NCBI GenBank assembly: GCA_025464795.1
Contig: JAODNB010000192.1
Coordinates: 1 to 14,819 of the forward strand
DNA length: 14,819 nt
Reading direction: 5' to 3'
Origin: Frankiales bacterium
Lineage (GTDB): Bacteria; Actinomycetota; Actinomycetes; Mycobacteriales; SCTD01
Shown here: positions 1-6,886 of the stretch, piece after piece
Numbering within the stretch: the first letter of the stretch is position 1
Layout: every line of letters begins with the position of its first letter
Position numbers and translations under genes: made by a program
The notes under the pieces: generated by a model
The model's database searches: none
Seen by the model: the letters and a program-made list of their open reading frames with translations, nothing else
What the model was told of the DNA's origin: nothing

Positions 1-1
1 T

Positions 2-82
2 GCTGCAGCGGACCCTGCAGCCACCCATCGAAACCCGACTGTGACGGTGATCGACTTGGTCGCCGATGGGCTGGTCTGGTAG
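2..82 (+). CDS. possible 3' end of an upstream gene (partial)
   Basis: One plus-strand frame is open from the window edge to a TAG at 80-82. It reads as an ordinary C-terminal tail, with short Val/Ile stretches ending in ...DLVADGLVW. The other two plus frames give poorer peptides: one stops at 41-43, and the other runs on into the shadow frame of the next gene. Nothing here identifies a family. It could be the end of a transporter component belonging with the binding protein that follows 75 bases later, but that is only a guess from position. Confidence 0.3.
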   Translation, partial: AAADPAATHRNPTVTVIDLVADGLVW

Positions 83-120
83 GTCTGTTCCTGCGGGGGA
101 AGCGCCCTGCCCAGACACGC

Positions 121-135
121 GGCCGCGAAGCGGCC
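121..135. other. small perfect inverted repeat upstream of the lipoprotein gene
   Basis: GGCCGC and GCGGCC (6-bp arms) are separated by GAA, a few bases before the AGGAGG ribosome-binding site at 143-148. There is no T-tract. It could be a weak end-of-gene hairpin for the upstream frame or a 5'-UTR stem; by itself it is modest evidence. Confidence 0.3.
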
Positions 136-157
136 GGGACACAGGAGGCGGTGCGCG

Positions 158-1108
158 ATGCGTGCTCGTTCGATCATGGCTCTCACTGCGGCGCTGCCGC
201 TGCTCCTCACCGGCTGCGGTGGCAGCTCCGACAAGCAGTCCGTCTCGACGGCCGACAACAGCAAGGTGCTGGTCGTGCTCGCGGACGACCTGAAGCTCCA
301 GACGGTCGACAACATCGTTCCCGTCATCCGCACCAAGGTCGCTTCCGACCCTGCGAAGCAGGCCCTCGAGAAGGTCTCGGACGCGCTGTCCGTGGAGGCC
401 CTGATCGGCCTGAACAAGGCTGTCGACATCGACCGCAAGACGTCGGCGGCCGCCGCTGCGGCCTTCGTCAAGGACAAGGGCCTCGACAGCGGCGTGTCGG
501 GCGGCTCGGGCAAGCTCGTCGTCGGCGGCGCGAACTTCAGCGAGAGCCAGACCCTCGCCAACGTCTACGCGCTGGCGCTCAAGGGCGCAGGCTTCGACGC
601 CACGGTGAAGTCCGTCGAGAGCCGTGAGGTCTACGAGCCGGCGCTGGAGAAGGGGGACCTCGACGTCTTCCCGGAGTACCTCGGGACCTTGACGGAGTTC
701 CTCAACGCGAAGGCCAACGGCGCCAACGCGCCTGCCAAGGCGAGCAACGACCTCGACGCCACCCTCAGTGCCCTCACCGCGCTCGCCGGTCCGCGCGGCC
801 TGACGGCGTACAAGCCGGCAGCCGCCGATGACAAGAATGCGTTCGCGGTGACGAAGAAGTTCGCCCTGGACAACAAGCTGACCAAGCTCAGCGACCTCAA
901 GGCGCTCAAGGACCTGACGCTCGGCGGCCCGGCGGAGTGCCCCAAGAGGCCCTTCTGCGAGGTGGGCCTCGAGAAGACCTACGGCATCGCCTTCAAGGGC
1001 TTCAAGAGCCTCGATGCCGGTGGGCCGCTCACCAAGGCGGCGCTCAAGGACGGCACCATCCAGGTCGGCCTGGTGTTCTCGAGCGACGGTTCCCTCGGTT
1101 CCCTCTGA
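158..1108 (+). CDS. betaine/choline-type ABC transporter substrate-binding lipoprotein, circularly permuted
   Basis: Extracytoplasmic solute-binding lipoprotein of the OpuAC/OpuBC (glycine betaine, choline, carnitine) family, 316 aa. AGGAGG at 143-148 lies nine bases before the ATG. A signal peptide ends in lipobox LTGC with Cys20 as the lipidation site. The domain is in an unusual order. Residues about 37-109 (VLVVLADD, ALEKVSDAL, LNKAVDID, VKDKGL) match what is normally the C-terminal part of this family. A Gly/Ser linker (about 110-118) then leads to KLVVGGANFSESQ, the usual mature N-terminus. The protein stops at about 316, just after GLVFSSDG, where a normal member would continue into LVVLxDD. 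It is therefore a full-length permuted domain rather than a truncation. No permease or ATPase gene is visible downstream; partners would have to lie to the left or elsewhere. Ligand not determinable from sequence. Confidence 0.88.
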   Translation: MRARSIMALTAALPLLLTGCGGSSDKQSVSTADNSKVLVVLADDLKLQTVDNIVPVIRTKVASDPAKQALEKVSDALSVEALIGLNKAVDIDRKTSAAAAAAFVKDKGLDSGVSGGSGKLVVGGANFSESQTLANVYALALKGAGFDATVKSVESREVYEPALEKGDLDVFPEYLGTLTEFLNAKANGANAPAKASNDLDATLSALTALAGPRGLTAYKPAAADDKNAFAVTKKFALDNKLTKLSDLKALKDLTLGGPAECPKRPFCEVGLEKTYGIAFKGFKSLDAGGPLTKAALKDGTIQVGLVFSSDGSLGSL

Positions 1109-1150
1109 AACCAGTCATTTCGGCCTAGAGCCACGCCTCGACCAGACGCT

Positions 1151-1156
1151 TACGGT
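1151..1156 (+). promoter_or_regulatory. -10 box TACGGT for a leaderless transcript
   Basis: TACGGT fits the actinobacterial TANNNT -10 consensus. It spans -12 to -7 relative to the ATG at 1163, so transcription would begin at or next to the start codon. No Shine-Dalgarno sequence precedes the ATG, which agrees with leaderless translation. No convincing -35 was seen. Confidence 0.5.
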
Positions 1157-1162
1157 CATCTC

Positions 1163-2296
1163 ATGACTGTTGCGGCTCCCCCCAAGCCGACCCTGACCGA
1201 GCCCGGTGCTGCGCCCCTGTCGTTGGCGACGCCCTGGATGGTCGTCGCCGGTATCGCCTCGCTGGGGGCAGGTGCCGTGCACTTCGCCGCGGCCGGCGCC
1301 CACGGCGAGCACAAGGCCGCGGCCGTCACCTTCATCGCCCTTGCGGTGGCTCAGGTCGCGTGGGGCTCGTGGGCGCTGGTGCGCAGCGATCGCCTCGTCG
1401 GGCTGCTCGGCGTCGTGGTGGGGATCGGCGCGGTAGCCGGCTGGGCGCTCGCCAAGACGGAGGGGCTCCCGTTCATCCCGGGCCTCGACGTCGTGGAGCC
1501 GGTGCAGTTCGCCGACACCAGCGCCGCCGTGCTGGCGGGCCTGTCCACGCTCGCCGCCGCAGTCGCGGTAGGCCGTCGGTCCGTCGGGCTCCAGGTCCAG
1601 TCGTGGGCTGTGGTGCTGCTCATGACGGCCTTCGCGACCGCAGGATCGATCGCCACGACCGGTCACAGCCATGCGCACAGCGCCGCAGGGCATGTGCATG
1701 CCGCAACGGCGTACGACCCGGCGCTGCCGATCGACCTCAGCGGCACCCCCGGGGTCACGCCCCGGCAGCAGGCTGCCGCAGAGAACCTGGTGGCCTTGAC
1801 CGTGGCCCGGCTTCCGCAGTGGGCTGACGCTGCGGTCGCGCTGCGCTCGGGCTTCCACAGCATCGGTGACGGCTTCACCGGGACCGAGCACCTGATCAAC
1901 ACGAGCTTCTTGGACGACGGGGTCACCCTCGACCCCGACCGGCCCGAGTCACTGGTGTACGACACCAGCAAGGGCGGCCGGACCCTGGTCGCGGCGATGT
2001 ACATGCTCGCGCCCGGCACGCCGCTGACCAAGGTCCCCGACCTCGGCGGGGCGCTCGTCCAGTGGCACGTCCACAACAACCTGTGCTTCTCGCCGACCGG
2101 CCTCATCCAGGGCATCGTCAACGCCGCCGGTCAGTGCTCCAGAGGTCAGGTCAACCCCACGCCGACGCCGATGGTCCACGTCTGGATCACGAAGAACGCG
2201 TGCGGCCCGTTCGCCGCGCTCGAGGGCATCGGTGGGGGTCAGATCGCCGCAGGGCAGACCAAGCTCTGCGACCACCTGCACGGCACCGGGCTCTAG
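1163..2296 (+). CDS. His-rich five-TM membrane protein with extracytoplasmic domain, function unknown
   Basis: 377 aa. About five hydrophobic segments (roughly 24-45, 52-73, 78-97, 118-137, 147-166) are followed by a His cluster at 168-179 (HSHAH...HVH). A soluble C-terminal half of about 200 residues follows. This half holds the motifs TGTEHLI (240-246), WHVHNNLC (301-308) and MVHVWI (337-342), and four cysteines (308, 324, 347, 369) that could form two disulfides if it faces outward. The histidines at 302, 304, 339, 371 and 373 and the linker cluster suggest metal binding, but this is inference. I do not recognise a characterised family. The start is the ATG with a -10 box directly upstream and no ribosome-binding site. 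The gene converges on the secreted protein on the other strand, sharing the CTAG at its stop. Confidence 0.75.
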   Translation: MTVAAPPKPTLTEPGAAPLSLATPWMVVAGIASLGAGAVHFAAAGAHGEHKAAAVTFIALAVAQVAWGSWALVRSDRLVGLLGVVVGIGAVAGWALAKTEGLPFIPGLDVVEPVQFADTSAAVLAGLSTLAAAVAVGRRSVGLQVQSWAVVLLMTAFATAGSIATTGHSHAHSAAGHVHAATAYDPALPIDLSGTPGVTPRQQAAAENLVALTVARLPQWADAAVALRSGFHSIGDGFTGTEHLINTSFLDDGVTLDPDRPESLVYDTSKGGRTLVAAMYMLAPGTPLTKVPDLGGALVQWHVHNNLCFSPTGLIQGIVNAAGQCSRGQVNPTPTPMVHVWITKNACGPFAALEGIGGGQIAAGQTKLCDHLHGTGL

Positions 2297-4104
2297 CTGA
2301 CGGTCGCCGTGACGGTGTAGCTGGCCGTCTTGCTGCCGCTGTAGGTGTAGACGCCCACGTACCAGTAGGCGGCCGTGGGACTGGCCACCGTGATCGTCTC
2401 GGTGCTGCCGCTGGCCGCGCTCGACCCGTCGTTGACGGTCGTGGTCGGCTTCGCCCCGGCCTTGGTGTAGAGGTCGAGGTCCGGGTTGCAGCTGAGGCCC
2501 AGGGTCCCGCACGAGGGTCCGGACAGCGTGATCTTCAGCTGGCTCTTGCCGGCCGGGACGAGGACCTTCGCGTAGCTGTAGCCGCCGGACGGAGCGCTGG
2601 TGCCGGTCCGCGGCGTCCCGCTGGTGAGGGTGGGCGTGGCGGGGTCCGGGTCACTGGCGGGGGTCGTAGTGGGAGTGACCGTGGCCGTGGCGGTCGGGGT
2701 CGCCGTAGGGCTGGTCGTCGGGCTGGCCGTGGGGCTGGCGGTGGCAGTCGCCGTGGGGGTCGGTGTCGGGGTGCTCGTGGTGTCGTACGCCGCGAGCAGG
2801 CCCTTGCCGCTGCTCTGGTAGGCCACGGTCGCGTAGGCGGCCGTCGACTGCGCCTCGGTGCCGTTCGAGGCAGCGCAGGTCCCGACGCAACCGTCGGCGT
2901 ACCCCACGACGACCCGCCCGTCCTTGGTGAGGTTCGCGTCCATGAAGTCGAGCAGGTTACGACCGCTGCCGCAGGTGGTGCCGCTCGCGCACATCCAGCC
3001 GCGCTGGACCGGGTCGGCGGAGGCCTTCACCGTCGACCACGAGGTGCCGCCGTCGTAGGTGTAGGAGACGTACAGGTCCCAGACGCCCGGCCAGCCCTGC
3101 GCGAACGGGTCGCCGCCGGTCGTGCTGCCGAGGTAGGCCACCGCGGCCCGGCCGTTGTCGCCCGCGGTCACGGCCTGGAAGGTGCTCGTCACGATCGCCG
3201 GGCTGGACAGGGCGCCGAGGTCGACGGGTGTCGTCCAGGAGGAGCTGTGCGTCTTGGACACCGCGACCATGGGGTGGTTGTTCGCTCCCTGCCACGCCTC
3301 GTACACCGTGTTGTCAGGGGTGGTTGCCACAGAGGGGTCGAAGCCGTTTGTCGGCTCGGACGACCCCGGGATCGTGTACGACGTCCAGCTGCTGCCGTTG
3401 TTGCTGGTGATCGCGCCGCCGGCGACCCCGCCGCAGTGGGCGTTGGGCAGGTAGGCGGTGCCGTCTGCGCTGACCTTCACGTGGCCGTGCAGGCTGCTGC
3501 AGGCACCGCTGACGAGGGTCGGCGCGCCGAACGTGAGACCGCCGTTGCTGCTGGTGACGCAGGCGTCGTTGCCGTTCTGAGCGCAGTAGTAGACGGCGTG
3601 GCTGTAGGTGCTGCCGAGCGGCGCCGCGCCCTTCCACGGTCCGGATCCGATGGACTCGTGGTCCACGACGCCGGTGCAGGCGTTGCCCATCTGGGTCCAG
3701 CTGCCGCCGTCGTTGTCGGAGTAGCTGAGCGCCGAGCACTCACCCGCGAGCCCGCCCGCGAAGGTGCGGCCGGTGGTGCGGTCCGTCGAGGCGATCGGGT
3801 CGATGTTGAACGCGCTGCCGGGCGGTGTGACGTCCGTCCACGTGCCCACCCCGGCTGCGTTCACGACGAGCTTCAAGGTGTTCGTCCCCGCCATGTACAT
3901 CATCGCGCCTGTGCTGCCGTTCACGCCGAGGCTCGGCTCACCGGCGTTCGTGGATCCGGGCAGGCTGCTCGGAGCCGCGTAGGAGGTGAACGCTGGAACA
4001 CCGCTCAGGGCGGAGGCGGCGTTGAGGTGGGTGAGCGTGAGGCCGCCGGTGACGAGCGCGGTAGCGCAGAGGGCGGCTGTGGTCGAGGCGAGGCTGCGAC
4101 GCAT
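2293..4104 (-). CDS. secreted Asp-box (BNR/sialidase-like) beta-propeller protein with Thr/Pro linker and C-terminal beta domain
   Basis: 603 aa. A Sec signal peptide (MRRSLAS..., hydrophobic stretch to about residue 33, ending near AASA) leads into a propeller-like region with several Asp-box motifs of the form SxDxGxxW. The clearest are SYSDNDGGSW, TSSNGGLTF, TSNNGSSW and YTYDGGTSW. A low-complexity Thr/Pro/Ala/Ser linker covers about residues 440-488. The final ~110 residues look like a bacterial pre-peptidase C-terminal (PPC-type) beta domain (LDLYTKAG..., YWYVGVYTYSG). Asp boxes occur in sialidases and in many non-enzymatic exoproteins. I do not see the full catalytic Arg triad and would not call it a sialidase. 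The ATG has AGGAG in ctcct form at 4112-4116. It is divergent from the DUF255 gene, with 90 bases between starts. Confidence 0.8.
   Translation of the reverse strand: MRRSLASTTAALCATALVTGGLTLTHLNAASALSGVPAFTSYAAPSSLPGSTNAGEPSLGVNGSTGAMMYMAGTNTLKLVVNAAGVGTWTDVTPPGSAFNIDPIASTDRTTGRTFAGGLAGECSALSYSDNDGGSWTQMGNACTGVVDHESIGSGPWKGAAPLGSTYSHAVYYCAQNGNDACVTSSNGGLTFGAPTLVSGACSSLHGHVKVSADGTAYLPNAHCGGVAGGAITSNNGSSWTSYTIPGSSEPTNGFDPSVATTPDNTVYEAWQGANNHPMVAVSKTHSSSWTTPVDLGALSSPAIVTSTFQAVTAGDNGRAAVAYLGSTTGGDPFAQGWPGVWDLYVSYTYDGGTSWSTVKASADPVQRGWMCASGTTCGSGRNLLDFMDANLTKDGRVVVGYADGCVGTCAASNGTEAQSTAAYATVAYQSSGKGLLAAYDTTSTPTPTPTATATASPTASPTTSPTATPTATATVTPTTTPASDPDPATPTLTSGTPRTGTSAPSGGYSYAKVLVPAGKSQLKITLSGPSCGTLGLSCNPDLDLYTKAGAKPTTTVNDGSSAASGSTETITVASPTAAYWYVGVYTYSGSKTASYTVTATVS
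2640..2785 (-). repeat. low-complexity tandem Thr-Pro/Ala linker repeat
   Basis: This stretch encodes alternating TPT, TAT and SPT units in the secreted Asp-box protein. On the plus strand it shows as repeats of GTGG(C/G)CGTGGGGCTGG-like units. It is a flexible, potentially O-glycosylated spacer between propeller and C-terminal domain. Such tracts change length easily by slippage. Confidence 0.7.
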
Positions 4105-4121
4105 GGGGGGACTCCTGGGTT

Positions 4122-4135
4122 GACGCGTACGTGTC
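4122..4135. promoter_or_regulatory. near-palindrome in the divergent intergenic region (possible operator)
   Basis: The 14-mer GACGCGTACGTGTC matches its reverse complement at 12 of 14 positions around CGTACG. It lies about 18 bases upstream of the secreted-protein start and 60 bases from the DUF255 start. Just beyond it, at 4144-4163, is a short direct repeat AACGGACG/AACGGCACG/AACC. The position suits an operator; no regulator gene is adjacent. Confidence 0.3.
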
Positions 4136-4181
4136 GGTTACCCAACGGACGAACGGCACGAACCTCGCATCTCGCCTGCCG

Positions 4182-4187
4182 TAGCGT
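4182..4187 (+). promoter_or_regulatory. -10 box TAGCGT for a leaderless GTG start
   Basis: TAGCGT (TANNNT type) ends seven bases before the GTG at 4195, and there is no Shine-Dalgarno sequence between them. This arrangement supports the GTG start and a leaderless mRNA. Confidence 0.5.
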
Positions 4188-4194
4188 CGGGCGG

Positions 4195-6144
4195 GTGACC
4201 AACCGGCTGGCCGCTTCGACGAGCCCGTACCTCCTGCAGCACGCTGACAACCCCGTCGACTGGTGGGAGTGGGGACCAGACGCCTTCGCGGAGGCAGTCA
4301 GGCGCGATGTGCCGATCCTGCTGTCGATCGGCTACGCAGCGTGTCACTGGTGCCACGTGATGGCCCACGAGTCGTTCGAGGACGAGACGACCGCTGACTT
4401 CATGAACCGGCACTTCGTGTGCATCAAGGTCGACCGTGAGGAGCGGCCGGACGTCGACGCGGTCTACATGGAGGCCGTCCAGGCGATGACCGGGCACGGT
4501 GGCTGGCCGATGACGTCGTTCCTCACCGGAACGGGTGAGCCGTTCTTCTGCGGGACCTACTGGCCCCCTGCTCCGCGCCAGGGGATGCCGTCGTTCGGTG
4601 AGGTGCTCGCCTCCGTCGCGGACACCTGGGAGAACCGTCGCAGTGACGTCGACGAGGCGGGCCGCGACGTCGTCGAACGCCTCTCCCGTGCGACCCCTTC
4701 GGCGGCTTCGGCGGTGACAGCGGAGCTGCTCGACAAGGCGGCGGCCTCCCTCAACCCCGGGTACGACGGCGTCCACGGGGGCTTCGGCTCAGCGCCCAAG
4801 TTCCCGCCGTCGATGGTGCTGGAGTTCCTCCTGCGGCGGTGGGCGCGGACGGGTGAGGGGCTCGAGAAGGTCGACCACACCTGCCAGGCGATGGCACGAG
4901 GCGGGATGTACGACCAGCTCGGGGGCGGCTTCGCGCGCTACTCCGTGGACGCCCAGTGGGTGGTCCCGCACTTCGAGAAGATGCTGTACGACAACGCGCT
5001 CCTGCTCCGCGTCTACCTCCACTGGTGGCGCGCTTCCGGGTCGGCGTTCGCGGAACGGATCGTCCGTGAGACGGCCGACTTCCTGCTGCGCGACCTCCGT
5101 ACCCCGGAAGGCGGCTTCGCCTCAGCCCTCGACGCCGACACCAACGGGGTCGAGGGCCTCACCTATGTCTGGACACCGGAGCAGCTGGTCGAGGCGCTCG
5201 GGCCGGACGACGGCGCGTGGGCCGCAGAGCAGCTCGAGGTCACCGCGGCGGGCACGTTCGAGCACGGGGCGTCGACCCTGCAGCGGCTGCTCGAGCCGGC
5301 TGATCCCCAGCGCTACCAGGCGATCTGCGCTCGGCTGCTGGCTGCTCGCGACTCGCGGGCGCAGCCTGGGCGGGACGACAAGGTCGTCACCGCCTGGAAC
5401 GGCCTGGCGGTCGCTGCTCTCGCGGAGGCAGGCGTGCTGCTCGAGGAGCCGCGCTACCTCGAGGCGGCGACGCGGTGCGCGGAGCTGGTGCGCTCGCTGC
5501 ACTGGGTCGACGGCCGGCTCCGCCGTGTCTCTCGTGACGGAGTCGTCGGCAAGCACCTCGGTGTGCTCGAGGACTACGCCGACGTCGCGGAGGGACTGCT
5601 GGCGCTCTACTCCGCGACCGGTGACCTCGACCAGCTCCGCGGCGCGCACGCCCTGCTCGAGGTGGTTCTCGAGCAGTTCCCCGACGGCAGCGGCGGCTTC
5701 TGGGACACCGCCGCCGACGCCGAGGTCCTCGTCAAGCGGCCGCAGGACCCGGCCGACAACGCGACCCCGTCCGGTTCGGCCGCTGCTGCCGGGGCGTTGC
5801 TCACCTACGCCGCGCTCACCGGGTCGCAGCGGCACCGGGATGCAGCCGAGGCGTGCCTGTCGACGTTGACGGTGCTGTTCGCGCGACACGCCCGCTTCGC
5901 CGGATGGGCCGCCGCCGTCGGGGAGGCGCTCCTCGCGGGGCCTGCTGAGGTCGTGGTGCTCGACCGGCCGGACCTGCTGGCCGTCGCGCGGCGAGCCACC
6001 TCACCGGGGGCCGTGGTCGCCGTGAACGGGCCCTTGGCCGAAGGCCGTCCACCCGGCGCGGCCTACGTGTGCCGGGAGATGGTCTGCGACCTCCCGACGA
6101 CTGACGTCGAGGAGCTGAAGCGCCAGCTGGGCGTCCGCTGGTGA
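4195..6144 (+). CDS. DUF255 thioredoxin-fold protein (YyaL / spermatogenesis-associated protein 20 family)
   Basis: 649 aa from GTG 4195. The frame stays open far upstream, but similarity to the family begins exactly at TNRLAASTSPYLLQHADNPVDW, and a -10 box sits just before. The N-terminal ~170 residues form the DUF255 thioredoxin-like domain, with ACHWCHVM (Cys50-His-Trp-Cys53), then KVDREERPDVD and GGWPMTSFL. The rest resembles an (alpha/alpha)6-barrel: GGFGSAPKFP, GGMYDQLGGGFARYSVD, HFEKMLYDNALLL, SALDADTNGVEG, DDKVVTAWNGLA and DNATPSGS. Family length is usually 600-700 aa, so it looks complete. Molecular function is not established; a redox or epimerase-like role is only suggested by fold. 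The mycobacterial homologue (Rv1084, from memory) also neighbours trhA and a cis-prenyltransferase. Confidence 0.92.
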   Translation: MTNRLAASTSPYLLQHADNPVDWWEWGPDAFAEAVRRDVPILLSIGYAACHWCHVMAHESFEDETTADFMNRHFVCIKVDREERPDVDAVYMEAVQAMTGHGGWPMTSFLTGTGEPFFCGTYWPPAPRQGMPSFGEVLASVADTWENRRSDVDEAGRDVVERLSRATPSAASAVTAELLDKAAASLNPGYDGVHGGFGSAPKFPPSMVLEFLLRRWARTGEGLEKVDHTCQAMARGGMYDQLGGGFARYSVDAQWVVPHFEKMLYDNALLLRVYLHWWRASGSAFAERIVRETADFLLRDLRTPEGGFASALDADTNGVEGLTYVWTPEQLVEALGPDDGAWAAEQLEVTAAGTFEHGASTLQRLLEPADPQRYQAICARLLAARDSRAQPGRDDKVVTAWNGLAVAALAEAGVLLEEPRYLEAATRCAELVRSLHWVDGRLRRVSRDGVVGKHLGVLEDYADVAEGLLALYSATGDLDQLRGAHALLEVVLEQFPDGSGGFWDTAADAEVLVKRPQDPADNATPSGSAAAAGALLTYAALTGSQRHRDAAEACLSTLTVLFARHARFAGWAAAVGEALLAGPAEVVVLDRPDLLAVARRATSPGAVVAVNGPLAEGRPPGAAYVCREMVCDLPTTDVEELKRQLGVRW

Positions 6145-6170
6145 CGGAATACTTGCCGTACTGCGATTGC

Positions 6171-6197
6171 TGTGTAATCATGTAATCGTAGTAACGA
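6171..6197 (+). promoter_or_regulatory. AT-rich promoter/operator with tandem TGTAATC repeats
   Basis: TGTAATCA (6173-6180) is followed immediately by TGTAATCG (6181-6188) and a degenerate copy, GTAACG (6191-6196). This AT-rich stretch stands out in a very GC-rich window. It lies between the DUF255 stop and the AAGGGGGAG ribosome-binding site (6201-6209) of the next gene. Each TGTAAT also resembles a -10 hexamer, so repeat binding would compete with polymerase. The regulator is unknown. Confidence 0.5.
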
Positions 6198-6213
6198 CAG
6201 AAGGGGGAGTCCG

Positions 6214-6843
6214 ATGAGGCACCCACACGAGAAGTACGGGCGCATGGCGCCAGAAGGCCCCGAGCGGGGAGGCCGCCACCGTGGCGGCGGACCCCGGGGC
6301 GAGCGATGGCCGGGTGGCCCGCGAGGTCCCCGTGACCAGGAGCTCCCGAGCGCCGACGGTGTGGAGGGCTGGTTCGCCGGTCGCCTGCCGGATGCCTGGG
6401 GAGCGGCCACCATCACGGTCGACCGGGACGAGATCACCGTCCTGGTGGCCGTCGAGTCGCCGGCCGTCGAAGGCAGCGCGGCAGATGTCGCCGCTGCCGA
6501 AGCAGGTCGGATCACGCGGTGGCGCGAGGAGACGCGCGACGAGCGCGTCCAGATCGCCCGGGAGGCTGAGCACCGCTACGGCCGCAAGGTCGCCTGGGGT
6601 GCCACGGCAGGTGGCTCGCGCCAGCTGTTCGCCCACCTGAGCGTGCCCGTGATGACACGGCTGCGCCAGCCCGAGCGCCAGGTGCTCGACACCCTGGTCG
6701 ACAGCGGCGTCGCCAGGTCCCGCGCAGAAGCGCTCGCCTGGTGCGTGAAGCTGGTCGGTGACAACGCGGATGCCTGGCTCGCGGACCTGCGGCAGGCCAT
6801 GGAGGCCGTGCAGAAGGTCCGACAGCAAGGACCGTCGCTCTAG
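6214..6843 (+). CDS. conserved actinobacterial-type protein, Arg/Gly-rich N-terminus, function unknown
   Basis: 209 aa; ATG with a strong AAGGGGGAG ribosome-binding site five bases upstream. Residues 1-45 are rich in Gly, Arg and Pro (GGRHRGGGPRGER) and probably disordered. The middle part (GWFAGRLPDAWGAATITVDRDEITVLVAVE) looks like a small alpha/beta fold. Next comes a helix with many charged residues (ARE... RYGRKVAWGATAGG). The C-terminus (LDTLVDSGVARSRAEALAWCVKLV) resembles the helix-turn-helix half of ribbon-helix-helix proteins. I recall similar hypothetical proteins in actinomycetes but cannot name a function. The unusual repeat-bearing promoter suggests specific, possibly autogenous, control. 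It ends at a perfect hairpin shared with convergent trhA. Confidence 0.75.
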   Translation: MRHPHEKYGRMAPEGPERGGRHRGGGPRGERWPGGPRGPRDQELPSADGVEGWFAGRLPDAWGAATITVDRDEITVLVAVESPAVEGSAADVAAAEAGRITRWREETRDERVQIAREAEHRYGRKVAWGATAGGSRQLFAHLSVPVMTRLRQPERQVLDTLVDSGVARSRAEALAWCVKLVGDNADAWLADLRQAMEAVQKVRQQGPSL

Positions 6844-6852
6844 CGCACGACG

Positions 6853-6886
6853 CGAAGCGCCCCCGTCACCTGGCGGGGGCGCTTCG
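6853..6886. terminator. bidirectional hairpin between convergent genes
   Basis: A perfect 13-bp stem (CGAAGCGCCCCCG at 6853-6865, complement at 6874-6886) closes an 8-base loop. It fills nearly all of the 43-base gap between the stop of the 209-aa gene and the trhA stop. It lacks a T-tract on either strand, as is common for actinobacterial terminators. Confidence 0.8.

Noticed and set aside
2293..4104. Calling the secreted Asp-box protein a sialidase
   Set aside because: Asp boxes alone are not diagnostic; the catalytic Arg triad, Tyr/Glu pair and FRIP motif could not be identified.
2062..4194. Long open upstream extension of the DUF255 gene frame
   Set aside because: It lies antisense to the secreted protein with low-complexity Gly/Arg/Ala/Val translation. 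Family similarity begins at GTG 4195, which has its own -10 box.
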